Program-made: the position numbers and the translations under genes
Shown here: positions 1 through 9,764 of the stretch, piece after piece
Layout of the letters: every line of letters starts with the position of its first letter
Position numbering within the stretch: position 1 is the first letter of the stretch
Assembly: GCF_000300855.1 (NCBI RefSeq)
Contig: NZ_ALJF01000004.1
Location: forward strand, 357,313 to 421,312
Source of the DNA: Agrobacterium albertimagni AOL15
GTDB taxonomy: Bacteria; Pseudomonadota; Alphaproteobacteria; Rhizobiales; Rhizobiaceae
DNA: 64,000 bases
Direction: 5' to 3'
The notes under the pieces: model-generated
What the model saw: only the letters and a program-made list of their open reading frames with translations
The model's database searches: none
What the model was told of the DNA's origin: nothing

Positions 1-1
1 T

Positions 2-808
2 TCCATGGTGGACCGCATCACGCCTGCGACCGGACAGCGCGAAATCGATATCACGCGCGAGAATTACGGGATCGAAGACGGCTGGCCTGTCTTCTGCGAG
101 GGCTTCAAGCAGTGGGTGCTCGAAGACAAGTTCCCGCTGGGACGCCCTGCCCTGGAAGATGTGGGCGTGACCTTTGTTCCGGATGTGGCGCCCTACGAAC
201 TGATGAAGCTCAGGATCCTGAATGGCGGCCATGCGGCAATCGCCTATCCGGCGGCGCTGATGGACATTCATTTCGTGCATGAATCCATGGAGAACCCGCT
301 GATCCGGGCCTTCCTGGCGAAGCTCGAAAACGACGAAATCATCCCGGTCGTGCCGCCTGTGCCGAATACCAGCTTGCAGGACTATTTCGCGCTCATCGAG
401 AACCGATTCACCAATCCGAAGATCGGCGACACCATTCCGCGCCTAGCGCAGGACGGCTCGAACCGTCAGCCCAAGTTCATTCTGCCCTCGACGGCCGATC
501 GGTTGGCCCAGGATCTGGACGTGCAAGGCCTCGCACTCGTCTCGGCCCTGTGGTCCCGATACTTCGAAGGCACGAGCGATGGCGGGAAGCCGATCGCTTT
601 CAACGATCCAAGCGCGGATCGGCTGCACGCGGCAGCGCTTGCCTCCCGGAATGATCCCATGGCTTTCATCGGGATCACCGACATTTTCGGTTCCGTTGGA
701 GCCAATCCGCAGTTCCAAAAGCGATTCGGTGAAGCGATCGCCAGCTTGCGGAGCCAAGGTGCTGCCGCTACGCTCCAGCGCTATCTCGACGGAACCCTTG
801 CAAGCTGA
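2..808 (+). CDS. mtlK: Mannitol 2-dehydrogenase family protein, C-terminal part (5' end outside window)
   Basis: The reading frame is open to the left edge of the window and the first visible residues (SMVDRITPAT) are an internal motif of the long-chain mannitol dehydrogenase family, so the N-terminal NAD-binding domain is missing here. The visible 268 residues are the C-terminal substrate domain, with the catalytic lysine region PYELMKLRILNGGH near residue 65-78 of the visible part. These enzymes oxidise mannitol or related polyols to ketoses with NAD+ in the cytosol. The HAD phosphatase and FGGY kinase follow immediately, as in rhizobial smo/mtl sorbitol-mannitol operons. The exact polyol cannot be told from this fragment. 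Confidence 0.88.
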   Translation, partial: SMVDRITPATGQREIDITRENYGIEDGWPVFCEGFKQWVLEDKFPLGRPALEDVGVTFVPDVAPYELMKLRILNGGHAAIAYPAALMDIHFVHESMENPLIRAFLAKLENDEIIPVVPPVPNTSLQDYFALIENRFTNPKIGDTIPRLAQDGSNRQPKFILPSTADRLAQDLDVQGLALVSALWSRYFEGTSDGGKPIAFNDPSADRLHAAALASRNDPMAFIGITDIFGSVGANPQFQKRFGEAIASLRSQGAAATLQRYLDGTLAS

Positions 809-814
809 GTGACC

Positions 815-1522
815 ATGGACCCGCAGCCGATCCGCCTGGTGATCTTCGACTGTGACGGGGTCCTCGTCGACAGCGAAGGCATCGCGCTTGAGGTTCTGGT
901 CGAAGCGCTGGCGAAAAAGGGCGTTCTGCTGACGACCGACGAGGCGGCGGACCGCTTTCTCGGGCGAAGTCTCGGTTCTCTGGCAGAGGCGGTGCGATCC
1001 GAATTCGGCGTGGAAATCGACCCTCCTTTTCTGGCGGGCATGCGCGACGAACTCTACGCTCGGTTTCGTGCGGAATTGGAACCTCTCCCGGGGGTCGCGA
1101 CTGCCATCGAATCGCTGAAGGCCATGCAGGTCTCCTGCTGTGTGGCCTCGTCCAGCCAACGGGAGCGGATCGAACTTTCCCTCTCTGTCACCGGGCTTCT
1201 TTCCCGTCTCAGTCCGCATATCTTCAGCGCCACGATGGTCGAACGCGGCAAACCCGCGCCGGACCTTTTTCTGCACGCGGCCGCCGAAATGGGGATCTCG
1301 CCGTCACAGTGTCTCGTGATCGAGGACAGCCCTGCGGGGATCCGTGCGGCGCAAGCAGCCGGCATGAAGGTCATCGCCTTTACCGGCGGATCCCACACCG
1401 GCCATGCCTGTTATAAAAAAGCTCTCACGCATCTGGCGCCGGACGGGCAGTTTGACGCGATGGAGAATTTGCTCCACTTTGTTCTCGGAGCGAGGAGACC
1501 GGAAGATCTGACTGATGCGTGA
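815..1522 (+). CDS. HAD-superfamily IA hydrolase (phosphatase/phosphoglucomutase-like)
   Basis: The N-terminus carries the HAD motif I DCDGVLVDSE with the nucleophilic Asp, followed by a small alpha-helical cap, motif II in VASSSQRERI, and motif III/IV in KPAPDLFLHAA and VIEDSPAGIRAA. About 235 residues is normal for subfamily IA variant 3. It is translationally linked to its neighbours: it begins within a few bases of the dehydrogenase stop and its 3' end overlaps the kinase start. ATG at 815 is chosen; a GTG at 809 immediately after the previous stop is an alternative. A HAD phosphatase in this position is common in rhizobial polyol operons; the substrate is unknown, plausibly a sugar or polyol phosphate. 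Confidence 0.85.
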   Translation: MDPQPIRLVIFDCDGVLVDSEGIALEVLVEALAKKGVLLTTDEAADRFLGRSLGSLAEAVRSEFGVEIDPPFLAGMRDELYARFRAELEPLPGVATAIESLKAMQVSCCVASSSQRERIELSLSVTGLLSRLSPHIFSATMVERGKPAPDLFLHAAAEMGISPSQCLVIEDSPAGIRAAQAAGMKVIAFTGGSHTGHACYKKALTHLAPDGQFDAMENLLHFVLGARRPEDLTDA

Positions 1523-3140
1523 GCACCTCTTGGCCGTGGATGTCGGCACTGGCAGTGCACGGGCCGGGGTGTTTGATCTCAGCGGTCGGCAACTTGCCCG
1601 CTGCGTCGTGCCGATCAGCGTTCACCAGCCTCTGCCCAAACACATGGAGCAAGACAGCGAGGAGATCTGGTCTGCGGTCTGCGGCACTGTGAAGGCAGCC
1701 CTTGCCGAAAGCGGAATTACAGCTGCCCAAGTCCTTGCCATCGGGTTCGATGCGACATGCTCGCTCGTCGTGCGTGATCGTCATGGACGCCCGCTTTCCG
1801 TCTCCGAGACACGCTCCCCGACCCTCGACACCATCTTGTGGATGGACCATCGCGCGCTCGAGGAAACCGAATACTGCAACGCGATTGCCGATCCGCTGCT
1901 TGAACGCTTTGGCGGACGGCTATCGGTCGAAATGCAGATCCCGAAACTTCTCTGGCTCAAAAGGCACAGACCGGAGCTCTGGGCCGAAAGCGCGCACATC
2001 TTCGATCTCTGCGATTTCCTGACCTGGCGCGCGACCGGCTCTGAGAAACGCAGCCATTCGGCGCTCGCCTCGAAATGGGGCTATACGCCAGAAGCGCCCG
2101 GCGCGCCGCCGATCGACTATTATCGGAAAGTCGGACTCGGCGACGTCACGGATCGAGCAGGGCTGCCGGCGCTTTCGCAGCAGCCAGATCAAGCGATTGG
2201 CCGCCTCTCCCGAATTAGTGCCCAGGAACTCGGTCTCGACGAACAATGTCTTGTCGCTCCCGGGCTGATCGATGCCTATGCGGGCACCACCGGCCTGTTT
2301 GCAGCCGGGGAACGGCCGAACGTCAAGCTCGATGCCGAAGCCGTTCTGATTGCAGGCACTTCGAGCTGCATCGTGCGGCTTTCGAGCGAGCCTGTGTCCG
2401 GGCCCGGCTGCTGGGGCGCTTTCCGTGATGCTGCGATTCCCGGCCTCTGGCTGACGGAGGCAGGGCAGTCCGCATCGGGTGCCTTCCTCGACTATATCGT
2501 GACGCAGCATCCGGCCGGCGGAATTCCGATGAAGGCGCGCCATCGGGCAATCCTCGACGGGATCGCCGAGTGTCTGGCGAGTGAAGGACCAGACTTCGGT
2601 CTGCCGATCAGCATCCTTCCGGACCTGCACGGTACGCGCTCACCCGTATCCGATCCGATGCTGACCGGCACGATCGCGGGGCTCGATCTCGATCGGAGCG
2701 AGCGCTCCCTCCTCAGGCTCTACTGGCGAAGCTGTGTGGCACTCGCCTGCAGTATCCGCCATATCATCGAGCATCCGCCGCGTCGGGCGGGAGCGCCGAA
2801 ACAACTCCTGTTGGCAGGCGGTCTCGCCGACCACCCGCTTCTGGCGCAACTCTATGCCGATGCGACAGGCTGCGATGTCTTCGTGCCGATCGACTGCGAC
2901 GCCGTTCTCCTCGGCTGCGCACTGCATGCGGCTGTTGCCGCTGGCGCCTTTTCGACCTCGGCTGAAGCGGGGAGCCAGATGCGGTATGCCATGAAGCATT
3001 TTCCGCCATCGCCGAAGCGGCAACAGGCTCTCGCGCGAGATCACGCACTGCTCAAGGCCATGATGCGGCATCGCGAGGAGCTTGCCGCTCTGGCGAGCAC
3101 CCAGGCCAGAGTGCCGGACGCCATCTCCCTGGCCATCTGA
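1515..3140 (+). CDS. FGGY-family pentulose kinase (D-ribulokinase-like)
   Basis: A 541-residue FGGY kinase with the N-terminal phosphate motif VDVGTGSARAGVFD and the family-specific block IGFDATCSLVV, then WMDHRA, EMQIPKLLWLK and FDLCDFLTWRATGS. The C-terminal ATPase half has GTSSCIVR and LLLAGGLADHPL. The DATCSLV and FDLCDFLTWR blocks resemble the FGGY pentulose kinase group that includes ribulokinases rather than classical xylulokinase (XylB) or glycerol kinase. It would phosphorylate the ketose made by the upstream dehydrogenase. Its start overlaps the HAD gene by 8 bases, consistent with coupling. Substrate assignment is inference. Confidence 0.82.
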   Translation: MREHLLAVDVGTGSARAGVFDLSGRQLARCVVPISVHQPLPKHMEQDSEEIWSAVCGTVKAALAESGITAAQVLAIGFDATCSLVVRDRHGRPLSVSETRSPTLDTILWMDHRALEETEYCNAIADPLLERFGGRLSVEMQIPKLLWLKRHRPELWAESAHIFDLCDFLTWRATGSEKRSHSALASKWGYTPEAPGAPPIDYYRKVGLGDVTDRAGLPALSQQPDQAIGRLSRISAQELGLDEQCLVAPGLIDAYAGTTGLFAAGERPNVKLDAEAVLIAGTSSCIVRLSSEPVSGPGCWGAFRDAAIPGLWLTEAGQSASGAFLDYIVTQHPAGGIPMKARHRAILDGIAECLASEGPDFGLPISILPDLHGTRSPVSDPMLTGTIAGLDLDRSERSLLRLYWRSCVALACSIRHIIEHPPRRAGAPKQLLLAGGLADHPLLAQLYADATGCDVFVPIDCDAVLLGCALHAAVAAGAFSTSAEAGSQMRYAMKHFPPSPKRQQALARDHALLKAMMRHREELAALASTQARVPDAISLAI

Positions 3141-3246
3141 TTCCACGCGCTTGTTGGGCCGAGGTCTAGGCCACGTCGAGTGGCCAGAACACCGGATCTG
3201 AACGGGAATCGATGCCCCCTTGCGCCAACGCTTGGAACCTGCCATG

Positions 3247-3258
3247 TTGCCTATACAA
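3247..3258. promoter_or_regulatory. Candidate HutC operator upstream of hutF
   Basis: The 12-mer TTGCCTATACAA is an inverted repeat (TTG/CAA arms, extended to GTTG/CAAC) 18 bases upstream of the hutF ATG, and contains a TATACA that could serve as a -10 box. A near-identical 12-mer (one base different) lies upstream of hutC. HutC-family GntR repressors are known to bind TTG-type inverted repeats with a TA core. The operator role is inferred. Confidence 0.5.
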
Positions 3259-3275
3259 CTTGCAAAGGTTTCGAG

Positions 3276-4649
3276 ATGAAAGCTTCTCAAACTCTGTTCT
3301 GTGAGCGTGCGCTTCTGCCCGAGGGCTGGGCTAACGATGTGACAATCGGGGTCGATCAGAGCGGCTCGATTGCCTCGATCGAATGCGGTACGGTGCTGGG
3401 GCAAGATTCAACGTTGCTGGCAGGACCCGTCGTTCCGGCCCTGCCGAACCTGCATTCCCATGGTTTTCAGCGGGCAATGGCCGGCCTCGCCGAGATTGCC
3501 GGCTCGACCGTTGACAGCTTCTGGACATGGCGTGACACCATGTATCGGCTGGTCGGACAGATGTCGCTCGACGATGTCGAGGCTGTTACAACGAAGTTGT
3601 ATAGTGAACTCCTGAAGGGCGGCTTCAGCCAGGTCGTGGAATTTCATTATTTCCACCATGCTCTGGCTGAGGTCGGCAGGTCCGATGGCTTCGAAATGTC
3701 GAGCCGTATCCTGCGGTCGGCAGAGACGGCCGGGATCGGCCTGACGCATCTGCCCGTGTTCTACGCTCATGCCGGCTTCGGGGGGCTCGAGCCCAATGCC
3801 GGGCAGCGCCCGTTCATCCATAACATCGACAGTTTCCTCGCCCTGCTCGATCGGCTGACACCCGCGTGCAAGGCTGCCGACGTGAAGCTCGGCCTTGCCA
3901 TCCATTCGCTGCGGGCGGCGACGCCAGACGAGATGCGCGCGGTGCTGTCATCTGAGCAGACCGGCGGACCGATCCATATCCATGTGGCCGAGCAGGAACG
4001 GGAGGTGGAGGACTGCCTTGCCTGGAGCGGTAGCCGGCCGGTCAGCTATCTGCTCGATGAATTCGCGGTCGACGAGCGCTGGTGCGCCATCCATGCGACG
4101 CACATGACGGCGGAGGAAACGGCGCGGCTAGCTAAATCCGGTGCGGTTGCCGGTCTTTGCCCGGCCACCGAAGCAAATCTCGGCGACGGGATCTATCCTG
4201 CATCGGAGTTCCTTGCCCAGGGCGGGCGCTTCGGGATCGGTACGGACAGCCATGTCGCCACCTCCGTGGCGGAGGAACTGCGTGTGCTGGAATATGGACA
4301 GCGGCTGCGCGATCGACGCCGCAACCGGCTTGTATCCGGCCCAGGAGCTTCGGTCGGCCGCACGCTGATCGACGCAAGTCTGTCCGGCGGGGCTCAGGCT
4401 GCGGGTCTTAAGACGAGCGGCATTCGCGTCGGCGCGCGCGCCGATCTCGTCGTTCTCGACGGTGCCAACCCTTTCATCGTCGCTGCCAAGGACGACCAGA
4501 TTCTTGACCGCTGGATCTTTGCGCTTGGCAGCGAGGCCGTGCGCGACGTGATGGTTCGCGGAGACGTCGTGGTTCAGGAAGGTCGCCACTGGGCCGAAGA
4601 GCGCATCAACAGCGACTTTGCCCGTGCCTTGAAGAGGATCCTGCAATGA
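3276..4649 (+). CDS. hutF: Formimidoylglutamate deiminase (HutF)
   Basis: Converts N-formimidoyl-L-glutamate to N-formyl-L-glutamate and ammonia in the five-step histidine pathway. It is an amidohydrolase: zinc-binding NLHSHGF near residue 55, HIHVAEQEREVEDC in the middle, HATHMTAEE, and the metal Asp in GTDSHV. About 457 residues from the chosen ATG at 3276, which has AAAGG seven bases upstream; an upstream in-frame ATG at 3180 lacks a ribosome site and adds residues unlike the family. With the deformylase hutG downstream this defines the HutF/HutG branch rather than HutE. First gene of the hut operon. Confidence 0.93.
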   Translation: MKASQTLFCERALLPEGWANDVTIGVDQSGSIASIECGTVLGQDSTLLAGPVVPALPNLHSHGFQRAMAGLAEIAGSTVDSFWTWRDTMYRLVGQMSLDDVEAVTTKLYSELLKGGFSQVVEFHYFHHALAEVGRSDGFEMSSRILRSAETAGIGLTHLPVFYAHAGFGGLEPNAGQRPFIHNIDSFLALLDRLTPACKAADVKLGLAIHSLRAATPDEMRAVLSSEQTGGPIHIHVAEQEREVEDCLAWSGSRPVSYLLDEFAVDERWCAIHATHMTAEETARLAKSGAVAGLCPATEANLGDGIYPASEFLAQGGRFGIGTDSHVATSVAEELRVLEYGQRLRDRRRNRLVSGPGASVGRTLIDASLSGGAQAAGLKTSGIRVGARADLVVLDGANPFIVAAKDDQILDRWIFALGSEAVRDVMVRGDVVVQEGRHWAEERINSDFARALKRILQ

Positions 4650-4680
4650 GTTTCCTTAGCCGGAAAATTGTATTCCGCAC

Positions 4681-6201
4681 ATGGAGCGCCTGATGGAGCA
4701 GACGGTCACTCTCGATACGGTTCTGACTTCAGATGCGATCGCTGCCATTGCAGAGGGCGCCAGGCTTGCCTTGAGCGACAAGGCGCGGCAGCGGATTCTC
4801 GATGCCCGCGCAATCGTCGATGCGTTGGTCGACCAGGGTATCCGGGGCTATGGCATCAATACCGGTGTTGGCGCACTCTGCGACGTGGTCATCGATCGCG
4901 AGGAGCAGGCATCGCTTTCCCGCAATCTGCTGTTCAGCCATTCCTGTGGCGTCGGTGAACCGCTCGGGCGGGTGGAAACACGCGCGATCATGGCAGCCCA
5001 GATCGCCAATTTTGCCCATGGTTATTCGGGCATCCGGCTTGAGGTCGTCGAGACGCTCATTGCGCTTCTGAACAGCGATATGCTTCCGGTGATCCCGTCG
5101 AGGGGTTCGGTCGGCTACCTGACGCATGGCGCAGCCATCGGGCTCGTGTTGATCGGGTCCGGCGAATGCCGTCATGACGGCAAGCTGATCTCGGGCGCCG
5201 AGGCGCTGGCAGCGCTCGGTCGGAAGTCGCTTGTGCTCCAGGCGAAGGAAGGTCTGAGCCTGATCAACGGCACACCTTGTGCCACGGGTCTGGCGTCGCT
5301 TGCTGTGACAAGGCTCGCGCATCTCGTCGACTGGGCGGATGCGAGCGCGGCGATGACCTATGAAAACCTCGGCGCGCAGACCGATCCGTTTGCAGAAATG
5401 CCGCTTTCTTTGCGGAAGTCCGATGGTCTGCAGCAGGTCGGCAAGAACTTGCGGGCATTGCTGGCTGGGAGCGCGCTTCTGGCGGAATCCGCCGGCAAGC
5501 GGACGCAGGATCCGCTCAGCCTCAGGGCCGTGCCACATGTGCATGGCGCGGTGCGGGATGCGCTCGTGGAGGCGCGGGCGGTGGTGGATCGGGAGCTTGC
5601 GAGCGTCACCGATAATCCCGCTGTCAGCGGATCGCCAGAAGACCCGAAAGTGCATTCGCAGGCGCATGCCGTGGGTGCCGCCCTTGGGCTTGCCATGGAT
5701 CATCTGGCGACGGCCGCCGCCGAACTTGCCGCCATTTCCGAGCGGCGGATCGATAGGCTGGTCAACCCGCTGGTGAGCGGCCTGCCGGCCTTCCTCGCAT
5801 CGGGCAGCGGCGTCGAATCCGGATTCATGATCATCCAGTACACTGCGGCAGCGCTGGTCGCGGAAAACCGGCGGCTCGCGATGCCGGCAAGCCTCGATGG
5901 TGGCATCACCTCCGGTCTGCAGGAAGACATTCTCACCCATGCGACGCCGGCTGCGGCCAAGGCTCTCGCCATCCTCGACAATCTCGAGACGGTGCTTGCC
6001 ATCGAGCTAACTGCTGCCTCGCAGGCCCATGACCTGCAATCCTCCAAGGCGGCCAAGGCTGGGATGACACAACGGATCTATGAGCGGATCCGCCATGTGG
6101 TGCCCTTCTACCGGGATGATCGGCCGCTGAACGGCGACATCCAGCAGATCCGGACACTCCTAAAGACGACGGCCGCCTGGTCCGAGAGCGAGGGCGCATG
6201 A
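4681..6201 (+). CDS. HAL/PAL-family protein lacking the MIO-forming Ala-Ser-Gly (HutH paralogue)
   Basis: A 506-residue member of the aromatic amino acid lyase family, similar in length and layout to the true HutH encoded two genes downstream. It keeps YGINTGVG (Tyr53 region), [11 protein letters not shown] (His83 region), SLINGT (Asn195 region) and QED near the C-terminus. The MIO site, which reads [11 protein letters not shown] in the downstream HutH, is [11 protein letters not shown] here, so Ala-Ser-Gly is replaced by Tyr146-Leu147-Thr148. The Tyr280 equivalent in QDPYSLR is Leu279 (QDPLSLR). Without Ala-Ser-Gly the autocatalytic MIO cofactor cannot form, so classical lyase chemistry is not expected. 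It sits between hutF and hutI and overlaps hutI by four bases. Role unknown: pseudoenzyme, binding partner or a different activity. ATG at 4693 is an alternative start. Confidence 0.85.
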   Translation: MERLMEQTVTLDTVLTSDAIAAIAEGARLALSDKARQRILDARAIVDALVDQGIRGYGINTGVGALCDVVIDREEQASLSRNLLFSHSCGVGEPLGRVETRAIMAAQIANFAHGYSGIRLEVVETLIALLNSDMLPVIPSRGSVGYLTHGAAIGLVLIGSGECRHDGKLISGAEALAALGRKSLVLQAKEGLSLINGTPCATGLASLAVTRLAHLVDWADASAAMTYENLGAQTDPFAEMPLSLRKSDGLQQVGKNLRALLAGSALLAESAGKRTQDPLSLRAVPHVHGAVRDALVEARAVVDRELASVTDNPAVSGSPEDPKVHSQAHAVGAALGLAMDHLATAAAELAAISERRIDRLVNPLVSGLPAFLASGSGVESGFMIIQYTAAALVAENRRLAMPASLDGGITSGLQEDILTHATPAAAKALAILDNLETVLAIELTAASQAHDLQSSKAAKAGMTQRIYERIRHVVPFYRDDRPLNGDIQQIRTLLKTTAAWSESEGA

Positions 6202-7418
6202 CGACAATCCTCACCAACGCAAGATTGGCGACCATGGCGCCCGACCGGCCCGGGCTCGGCATGATAGAGAATGGCAGGGTGGTGATCGAGGGCGGACGGA
6301 TCATCGCCGTCGGAGAGGCGGACGAGATCGCGATCCGCGGTAGCGCCGAGGTGATCGACTGCGAGGGTCGCTGGGTGACGCCGGGCCTCATCGATTGCCA
6401 TACGCATCTGGTACATGCGGGCAATCGCGCGAAGGAATTCGAGATGCGTCTTGCCGGCGCTTCCTATGAGGAAATCGCACGCGCCGGGGGCGGCATTGTC
6501 TCATCGGTGCGCCAGGTGCGCGAGGCGAGCGAGGCGGATCTTGTATCGCAAACCCTTCCCCGGCTCGATGCGTTGATTGCCGAGGGGGTGACGACCGTCG
6601 AGGTTAAGTCCGGCTATGGGCTCACCATCGAAGACGAGCTCAAGATGCTGCGGGCCGCACGGCAATTGGCAGAGAAACGTCAAGTCGCCATCACCACGAC
6701 CTATCTCGGGGCGCATGCAACGCCTGCCGACTACAAGGGACGCAATCGCGACTTCATCGAGGACGTCGTACTGCCGGGGCTCAAGGCTGCCCAGGAGCAA
6801 GGGCTGGTGGATGCGGTGGACGGCTTTTGCGAAGGCATCGCCTTTTCGCCGGATGAAATGCGGATTGTCTTCGAGGCGGCAAGGTCTCTCGGGCTGCCGG
6901 TCAAACTGCACGCTGACCAACTGTCGAACCTGCATGGGGCAGCGCTTGCGGCCGAGTATCAGGGCCTGTCGGCCGACCATCTCGAATACACCGACGAAGA
7001 CGGCGCCGCCGCAATGACCAAGGCCGGAACGGTCGCGGTGCTCTTGCCCGGCGCCTATTACTTCATTCGCGAAACGAAGAAGCCGCCGGTCGATCTCTTT
7101 CGCAAACACGGGACTGCCATGGCGCTCGCGACGGACTGCAATCCGGGCACCTCGCCCCTCACCTCCCTGCTGCTGACCATGAACATGGCCGCCACGCTGT
7201 TTCACATGACGGTCGAGGAATGCCTTCTCGGCGTGACCCGCAATGCCGCCCGCGCGCTCGGGCGTCTCGATACGGTCGGGACCATCGAGGTCGGAAAGCA
7301 GGCCGATCTTGCCATCTGGTCGGTCGAGAGCCCGGCGGAGCTCGTCTACCGCATCGGGTTCAATCCGCTCCACCTACGCATCTGGAACGGCCACACTACC
7401 AAAGGAATTCTGTCGTGA
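6198..7418 (+). CDS. hutI: Imidazolonepropionase (HutI)
   Basis: Hydrolyses 4-imidazolone-5-propanoate to N-formimidoyl-L-glutamate, third step of histidine breakdown. It is an amidohydrolase of 406 residues, the usual length. Metal ligands are visible in [12 protein letters not shown] near residue 70, [11 protein letters not shown] near 240, and the Asp in TDCNPGTSP near 315. [16 protein letters not shown] is a typical HutI block. Its ATG overlaps the stop of the HutH paralogue, and its TGA overlaps the GTG start of hutH, so the three are coupled. Confidence 0.96.
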   Translation: MTTILTNARLATMAPDRPGLGMIENGRVVIEGGRIIAVGEADEIAIRGSAEVIDCEGRWVTPGLIDCHTHLVHAGNRAKEFEMRLAGASYEEIARAGGGIVSSVRQVREASEADLVSQTLPRLDALIAEGVTTVEVKSGYGLTIEDELKMLRAARQLAEKRQVAITTTYLGAHATPADYKGRNRDFIEDVVLPGLKAAQEQGLVDAVDGFCEGIAFSPDEMRIVFEAARSLGLPVKLHADQLSNLHGAALAAEYQGLSADHLEYTDEDGAAAMTKAGTVAVLLPGAYYFIRETKKPPVDLFRKHGTAMALATDCNPGTSPLTSLLLTMNMAATLFHMTVEECLLGVTRNAARALGRLDTVGTIEVGKQADLAIWSVESPAELVYRIGFNPLHLRIWNGHTTKGILS

Positions 7419-8950
7419 CCATTACGCTTCACCCCGGCCGCGTCTCTCTCGCCGAACTGGCGCAGATCTACTGGAGCGGCGAAAGTGCCGTGCTCGACCG
7501 CAGCTTCGATGCGGGCATCGAGAAGGCCGCCGCACGGATTGCCGAAATCGTCGCCGGCAACGAGCCGGTCTACGGCATTAATACCGGCTTCGGCAAACTG
7601 GCCTCGATCAAGATCGACGCGGCCGATACGGAGACGCTACAGCGCAATCTGATCCTGTCGCATTGCTGCGGCGTGGGCCAGCCGCTGGCGAACAACATCG
7701 TCCGCCTGATCATGGCGCTGAAGCTGATCTCTCTCGGTCGCGGCGCATCCGGCGTTCGCCTCGAACTGGTGCGGCTGATCGAGGGCATGCTGGACAAGGG
7801 CGTCACTCCGCTCATTCCGGAAAAGGGCTCCGTCGGCGCATCCGGCGATCTGGCACCCCTTGCCCATATGGCAGCGGTGATGATGGGCGAGGCGGAAGCC
7901 TTCTTTGAGGGCGAACGGCTGTCCGGCGCCGAGGCGCTGAAGCGCGCGGGGCTGACGCCCGTCGTGCTGGCGGCCAAGGAAGGTCTGGCGTTGATCAACG
8001 GCACGCAGGCCTCAACGGCGCTCGCGCTGGCCGGCCTGTTCCGCGCCCATCGTGCAGCCCAGGCAGCACTGATTACAGGCGCGCTCTCGACGGATGCCGC
8101 AATGGGCTCGTCGGCACCTTTCACCGCCGACATTCACACGCTGCGTGGCCACAAGGGCCAGATCGATACGGCAGCAGCTCTGCGCGGCCTGCTTTCCGGC
8201 TCCGTCATCCGGGAAAGCCATCTGGAAGGCGACGAGCGGGTGCAGGATCCCTATTGCATCCGCTGCCAGCCGCAGGTCGATGGCGCCTGCCTCGACCTGT
8301 TGCGCATGACCGGCCGCACGCTCGAAATCGAAGCGAATGCCGTCACCGACAATCCGCTCGTGCTTTCCGATATGAGCGTCGTCTCGGGCGGCAACTTCCA
8401 CGCCGAGCCTGTGGCCTTCGCCGCCGACCAGATCGCGATCGCCGTCTGCGAGATCGGCGCGATCGCACAACGCCGCATCGCGCTCTTGGTCGATCCGGCC
8501 CTCTCCTACGGGCTACCGGCCTTCCTCGCCAAGAAGCCCGGCCTCAACTCCGGTCTGATGATTGCCGAGGTCACGTCGGCGGCGCTGATGAGCGAAAACA
8601 AGCAGATGGCGCATCCGGCCTCGGTCGATTCGACGCCGACATCGGCCAACCAGGAAGACCATGTCTCAATGGCCTGCCATGGCGCACGGCGCCTGCTGCA
8701 GATGACCGACAACCTCTTCTCGATCATCGGCATCGAGGCGCTGACCGCCGCCCAGGGCGTCGAATTCCGCGCGCCCCTGACGACGAGCCCGGAACTGAGA
8801 CAAGTGATCGCCACCCTGCGTGCCCATGTCGCCACCCTGGAGGAGGACCGCTACATGGCGGCCGATCTTGAGGCCGCCGGTCGCCTGGTTGCGGATGGCA
8901 CACTGGTTTCGGCGGTCTCCGCCGGCCTGTTGCCGGGCCTGGAGGGGTGA
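7415..8950 (+). CDS. hutH: Histidine ammonia-lyase (HutH)
   Basis: Deaminates histidine to trans-urocanate, the entry step of the pathway. The 511-residue protein carries the MIO triad Ala142-Ser143-Gly144 in [15 protein letters not shown], Tyr53-region YGINTGFG, His83-region [17 protein letters not shown], and [12 protein letters not shown] with Tyr280 at the canonical number. QED and the C-terminal helices are intact. The start is GTG at 7415, overlapping the hutI stop as GTGA; the open frame extends upstream inside hutI but gives no family-like sequence. This is the catalytically competent copy of the two HutH-type proteins here. Confidence 0.96.
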   Translation: MTITLHPGRVSLAELAQIYWSGESAVLDRSFDAGIEKAAARIAEIVAGNEPVYGINTGFGKLASIKIDAADTETLQRNLILSHCCGVGQPLANNIVRLIMALKLISLGRGASGVRLELVRLIEGMLDKGVTPLIPEKGSVGASGDLAPLAHMAAVMMGEAEAFFEGERLSGAEALKRAGLTPVVLAAKEGLALINGTQASTALALAGLFRAHRAAQAALITGALSTDAAMGSSAPFTADIHTLRGHKGQIDTAAALRGLLSGSVIRESHLEGDERVQDPYCIRCQPQVDGACLDLLRMTGRTLEIEANAVTDNPLVLSDMSVVSGGNFHAEPVAFAADQIAIAVCEIGAIAQRRIALLVDPALSYGLPAFLAKKPGLNSGLMIAEVTSAALMSENKQMAHPASVDSTPTSANQEDHVSMACHGARRLLQMTDNLFSIIGIEALTAAQGVEFRAPLTTSPELRQVIATLRAHVATLEEDRYMAADLEAAGRLVADGTLVSAVSAGLLPGLEG

Positions 8951-8951
8951 G

Positions 8952-9752
8952 ATGGCCGTCTTCGAAGTCAAGCAAGGCACCTCCCCCGTCATTCTTGCCT
9001 TCCCACATACGGGCACTGACGTGCCGCCCGCGATCTGGGATCGCCTCAATGATAACGGCAAGCTACTTGCCGATACCGACTGGCATATCCATGACCTCTA
9101 TGCCGGTCTTCTACCGGACGCGACGACGGTCCGGGCGACGTTCCATCGCTACGTGATCGATGCGAACCGCGATCCTGATGGCGTGAGCCTCTATCCGGGG
9201 CTAAACACCACCGGTCTCGTGCCGGAAACGGATTTCGATGGCCTCGCCATCTGGAGACAAGGCGAGGAGCCGAGCGGGGACGATATTGCCGATCGGATGG
9301 CAGGCTTCCATCGGCCCTATCATGCGGCGCTGAGAGCCGAGATCGAGCGCGTCAAGGCGATCCATGGCGTGGCGGTGCTTTACGACTGCCATTCGATCCG
9401 CTCCCTCATCCCCTTCCTGTTCGAAGGGCCTCTGCCGGACTTCAACATCGGCACGGACATGGGCCGCACCTGCGATACCAGGATCGAGAAAGCCGCCGCC
9501 GAGATCGCCGGTCGGGCCGAGGAATACAGGTCTGTGGTCAACGGCCGCTTCAAGGGCGGCTGGACGACACGGCATTACGGGCGACCGGAGACCGGCGTGC
9601 ACGCCATCCAGATGGAACTGGCGCAGGTCACGCATCTGGCCAGCGAGGCACCACCCTTCGCCTATGACGCTGGGAAGGCCGAGGCGCTGCGACACTATCT
9701 CAAGGACATTTTGACATCCATCGAAGCCATCGCGCTCGAACTGAAACGCTGA
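8952..9752 (+). CDS. hutG: N-formylglutamate deformylase (HutG)
   Basis: Hydrolyses N-formyl-L-glutamate to glutamate and formate, last step of the HutF/HutG branch. The 266 residues show FPHTGTDVP near the N-terminus, ADTDWHIHDLY near residue 40, and the metal-site DCHSIRS near 140, all typical of the N-formylglutamate amidohydrolase family. ATG at 8952 lies one base after the hutH stop and is preferred to upstream in-frame ATGs inside hutH. Downstream hutU follows after 12 bases. Confidence 0.94.
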   Translation: MAVFEVKQGTSPVILAFPHTGTDVPPAIWDRLNDNGKLLADTDWHIHDLYAGLLPDATTVRATFHRYVIDANRDPDGVSLYPGLNTTGLVPETDFDGLAIWRQGEEPSGDDIADRMAGFHRPYHAALRAEIERVKAIHGVAVLYDCHSIRSLIPFLFEGPLPDFNIGTDMGRTCDTRIEKAAAEIAGRAEEYRSVVNGRFKGGWTTRHYGRPETGVHAIQMELAQVTHLASEAPPFAYDAGKAEALRHYLKDILTSIEAIALELKR

Positions 9753-9764
9753 GGAGCGAGGACC

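Noticed and set aside
443..1276. A 277-residue minus-strand open frame
   Set aside because: Covers the 3' end of the dehydrogenase gene and the HAD gene on the other strand; composition is that of a reversed coding frame.
3169..3185. GGCCAC/GTGGCC hairpin after the FGGY kinase gene
   Set aside because: Only six base pairs and no T-run; too weak to call a terminator.
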